Shown: piece by piece, positions 18,424 to 21,315 of the stretch
Layout of the letters: every line of letters starts with the position of its first letter
How positions within the stretch are numbered: position 1 is the stretch's first letter
Source: Heterobasidion occidentale
Lineage: Eukaryota; Basidiomycota; Agaricomycetes; Russulales; Bondarzewiaceae
Direction of reading: 5' to 3'
DNA: 21,315 bases
Assembly (NCBI GenBank): GCA_039111635.1
Contig: JBCAQO010000132.1
Coordinates: 1 to 21,315, forward strand
Program-made: the position numbers and the translations under genes
The notes under the pieces: model-generated
What the model saw: only the letters and a program-made list of their open reading frames with translations
Databases searched by the model: none
Told to the model about the DNA's origin: nothing

Positions 18424-20387
18424 ATGTTCATACCCTCGCCGTTGTTGCTGACATAGCTCGAAATTACTCCAGAGAAACCAGGCCTCCTGCTCAGGTTAGG
18501 TGTATCTTTCTTTCTTTTCGGGGTAATCAACAATGGTACGTTGGTCTTGACCGCTCTGACTTCACGTTAACGCTAATGCTCTGTAGTATTATATGTGATC
18601 ATATTATCAGCAGCTTTAGACTTAGTACCTACATCCACACCGAAGGGTATCATACTATTCTGTAATATTGCTCCTGCGCTTCTTGCCAAGATTGGATGGC
18701 CCTATCTTTGAAAGGCCGGATACACTACGTACGTCGTCTATTCGGATGTTGCACCTTGTCCGTTGCAGGCATGATTGTAAGTTTCGTTTCAAAACGCGAC
18801 TTGATCTACGCCAACAATCTTGTCTAGGTTGTGGCGGCCTTCGAGAGCTTGCCAGCCCGGCTCCTGGGCATCAGTTTTGCTTCGTTCTCTTCAGGTGAGA
18901 GAGCCGTGCGTCAAATTGTTGCACTGATCTAGAGGTTTCATCGGCGATAGGCTTGGGTGAATTGACCTTCCTTCAACTTTCGACGACGTATCATCCTCCG
19001 TCGGTCGCCGGACATAGCGTCGGGTGAGAGCAATGCTTCATTCACTCACCTTGTCTGAGGCCTTGCAGTTATTTCGCCTCCGGAACCGTGCTGCTGGACT
19101 GCTGGGCGCGTTCCTGTGGTGGGAAGTCCGAAGCCTTGGGGTTCGTGTTGGTGTCGGTCTATCTGCAGTGAGTCCTAACGCCTGATTTTAAGCCCTATAT
19201 CCGATCGACTGGCCTGATGATCGATGCACAGGTTCTGCCCTTCATAACGCCTCTCACCTATCTCCTCGTACTCCCTCGGCCTTCAGCTTTCACCTCGGTC
19301 TCGTTTTCTCCGCTGAACGACGGTGATAGTGATGGAGACCTACCTGTGCCTTACTCATCACTTCCTACAACAGATGAGGACACGATAGAACAAGAACAAG
19401 AACAATTCACCCATTCCAAGACAGATACTGTTTTGTCTCTGGCAGACAAATGGCGACTCGCGAAGCCGCTGCTACTTCGGTACATGCTACCGTTATGTGA
19501 GTGGTTTTGGAATTTTCCTATGCAATAGGGGTAGCAACGCATACTGAGATCAATCTATGTCGATCTTCGCAGTCTGCGTCTATCTAGTGAGACAATAACC
19601 TTAGCTCGCTTCCTTGCTGTCGTCTCATCCATCTGCTTAACGACAGTTTGAATACACGATCAATCAGGTGAATCCTTTATTTCAGCCTGCATCCTTGGTC
19701 ACGCTTATGAACAATGTGTCGGAAGGGAATTGCACCAACGTTGATCTATCCAGTCCCATCTGGCGACTCACACCCCATCTTGGGTAGCATCATCCACTCT
19801 ATCAGAGACTATTATCCCCTTTGGCAGGTTCGCATGCATGAAATTCAGGAGTTCGTTCATGTTTGCCTGATGTCTTAACGCCGATCACGCAGCTGGTCTA
19901 TCAGACGACGGTCTTTCTCTCTCGCTCGACCATTTTGCTTGGCTTACCCCACTTCCTTCGCGGCTCCTGTCCTTGCCAGCCGTCGTTCAAGCGGTTATAC
20001 TATTGACTCTCACGTATGAATCTGCCATTGGCTTCTTTTCTGACGCTTCAGAGGGCATCAACGTTTTCATGGTATTTCTGCTTATAAGTCTAGAGGGAAT
20101 ATGTGGCGGGTTGGCCTAGTACGTCGATCCCGGCATTTGATACATCGTTATCCTGCTGATTTTTGTCCAGCGTCAACGTCTTTTACCGTATCAATCAGGA
20201 ACAGGGTGAAACAGACCCCAGCATAGACTCTGAACGTGCCAAACAGGAGAAGGAGTTCAAAATCGGCTCTATAGGTCTATCGGACTCCCTAGGCATACTC
20301 ATTGCGTCGCTGGTGGCGATGCCAACAGAGATTGAACTATGTAATGCGCAGGTGAGGAGAGGGAAGATGCTCTGTAGGGGACTCTGA
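18424..20387 (+). CDS. BTN1: BTN1/CLN3 (battenin) family vacuolar membrane protein
   Basis: A multi-spanning vacuole/lysosome membrane protein linked to vacuolar pH and amino-acid balance. Exons from splice sites and conserved protein: about 18457-18535, 18587-18776, 18828-18894, 18951-19023, 19069-19167, 19232-19496, 19573-19586 (14 nt), 19647-19667 (21 nt), 19726-19827, 19893-20118, 20171-20387. Landmarks are LGVSFFLFGVINNVLYVIIL, ILFCNIAPALLAKIGWPYL, SFASFSSGLGELTFLQLSTT, LGAFLWWEVRSLGVRVGVG, LPFITPLTYLLVLPRP, CVYLFEYTINQG and the C-terminal end MPTEIELCNAQV. Three single-base losses break the frame: about 18707 (T run), 19088 (G pair) and 19950 (C run). The N-terminus is unresolved: the ATG at 18424 lies in the right frame, but a TAG at 18454-18456 intervenes. 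Length is about 450 aa, normal for the family. Confidence 0.88.
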
Positions 20388-20733
20388 GATTTTTTAGGTT
20401 TCGCCACGATTTGTGAGAAAATCGGTGCAATCGGCGATATGCCATTGCGGCGATACCTTTCGGATCCTGCGCGTCTCTTCCATGTAGCTTACTAGCGCCC
20501 TGACATCAATATTGTTCGTGTTCAGATTGAGATACTCCGACTTTCCATATGGCCTAAACCCTATCACCATCTATGGTGACTGTGATGCTCTTTGTGCTTC
20601 GGAAATAACTTGGATCCTCATAGTCATACCGGAGCGCCTTCGACAAGTGGCTGCGCCACCATCTGAGCCTGAAGGAAGTTGTACTTGTGCACTTACACTT
20701 ATTCAACCAAGACCTCCCACAAGTGAGTCAAAT
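20388..20733. other. Intergenic region upstream of the dehydrogenase gene
   Basis: These 346 bp lie between the BTN1 stop and the SDR start codon, so they hold the SDR promoter. CGGCGATA occurs twice (20433-20440 and 20448-20455). I cannot assign a specific element or an exon here. Confidence 0.4.
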
Positions 20734-21315
20734 ATGACAACCTTGACAGAGTCCCGCGTTTGGTTTGGTATGCCCTGTCCTTGGTTTCCGCTGACTGGCC
20801 CGCAATTTCTGACTTCTCTAGTCCTATAGTCACAGGATCTTCGAGCGGCATCGGCAAAGCGCTCGTCAGCGCCGTCCTTGCAGCCAACGAGCGCGTCGTT
20901 GCTGCGGCGCGCAACACTTCTGCGCTCGCAGACCTCCAGTCGAAGTACTCCCCCGACCAGCTCGTCGTGCTGCCTCTCGATGTCACAGACACAACCCAGA
21001 TCGCAGAGGCATTCACGTTGATCGAGCAGAGGTTTCATCGCCTGGACGTCGTCGTCAACGGTGCTGGCTATGCGGTGCTGGGAGAGATCGAAGGCATCCC
21101 GGAGGAGACGGCGAGGAAGCAGGTCGAAGTGCTGTTCTGGGGACCGGTCCATATCACAAAGGAAGTGAGTGGCGCGGTCATTCTAGCTAGTCACGAAAGT
21201 GAACGCGTCCCAAGGCGATCAGGTTCTTCAGGAGGTCAACCCGAAAGGCCACGGCGGGTTCGTCGTCAACATCTCGTCTTACGGAGGCTACGTGGGCCAG
21301 GCGGGCGCGGCTTCT
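20734..21315 (+). CDS. Short-chain dehydrogenase/reductase (SDR), 5' part, cut by window end
   Basis: An NAD(P)-dependent oxidoreductase of the classical SDR fold. Exons are 20734-20767, 20830-21164 and 21223 to the edge, with introns of 62 and 58 nt. The acceptor at 20829 (tatag), not the nearer tctag at 20821, is needed: it gives VWFVTGSSSGIGKA, the TGxxxGIG cofactor motif. Next come the Arg-containing AAARN after beta-2, LPLDVTD (the D-V motif), VVNGAGYA (NAG motif) and, in exon 3, VVNISSYGGYVGQAG with the probable catalytic Ser. The YxxxK dyad lies beyond the window. The reading frame is intact over what is visible. The substrate cannot be predicted. Confidence 0.9.

Noticed and set aside
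1..21315. CRISPR arrays, bacterial operons, rRNA genes or biosynthetic gene cluster
   Set aside because: No repeat-spacer structure or rRNA was seen. The intron-rich genes are eukaryotic, and one SDR plus one Zn2Cys6 regulator without core enzymes does not make a metabolite cluster.

Overview
The window looks like nuclear DNA of a filamentous basidiomycete, most likely an Agaricomycete (the order cannot be fixed from sequence alone). The reasons are genes densely split by 45-90 nt GT..AG introns with CTAAC/CTGAC-type branch sites, a Zn2Cys6 regulator of basidiomycete type, two members of the basidiomycete Clp1 (clampless1) family, and a Ty3/gypsy LTR retrotransposon.

Layout. Positions 1-2967 carry the 5' half of a Ty3/gypsy element on the minus strand: gag, protease, then reverse transcriptase cut by the window edge just before its catalytic YxDD motif. 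Its LTR should lie in 2968-3575 but I cannot set its ends. An unrecognised 303-codon ORF follows on the minus strand (3576-4487), then a 1 kb gap with a cluster of hairpins built on the word GGATATA. A 13-exon Zn2Cys6 transcription-factor gene fills 5541-10390 (+). Two tandem Clp1-like paralogs sharing one intron position lie on the minus strand (10839-12019 and 13234-14367). A minus-strand DBP4/DDX10-type DEAD-box RNA helicase with eight exons (15079-17916) stands head to head with a possible ~101-residue gene (17915-18344, +). A BTN1/CLN3 (battenin) gene (about 18424-20387, +) follows, then the first three exons of a short-chain dehydrogenase/reductase (20734-window end, +).

The genes do not form one pathway. 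Regulation and sexual development (Zn2Cys6 factor, Clp1-like pair) sit beside housekeeping functions: ribosome assembly (DBP4) and vacuolar homeostasis (BTN1).

A main observation concerns sequence quality. Otherwise intact genes (all splice sites and motifs present) contain at least ten small frame-breaking indels, mostly single-base losses in short runs. Three are in DBP4, whose yeast ortholog is essential, so assembly error is a better explanation than gene decay. Coding lengths become multiples of three once the indels are allowed for: about 1130 aa for the transcription factor and 818 aa for DBP4. The most notable biology is a canonical -1 frameshift heptamer at the gag stop, a 543-nt stop-free in-frame intron next to the zinc cluster, two micro-exons of 12 and 10 nt, a probable GC-AG intron in DBP4, and the Clp1-like tandem pair.
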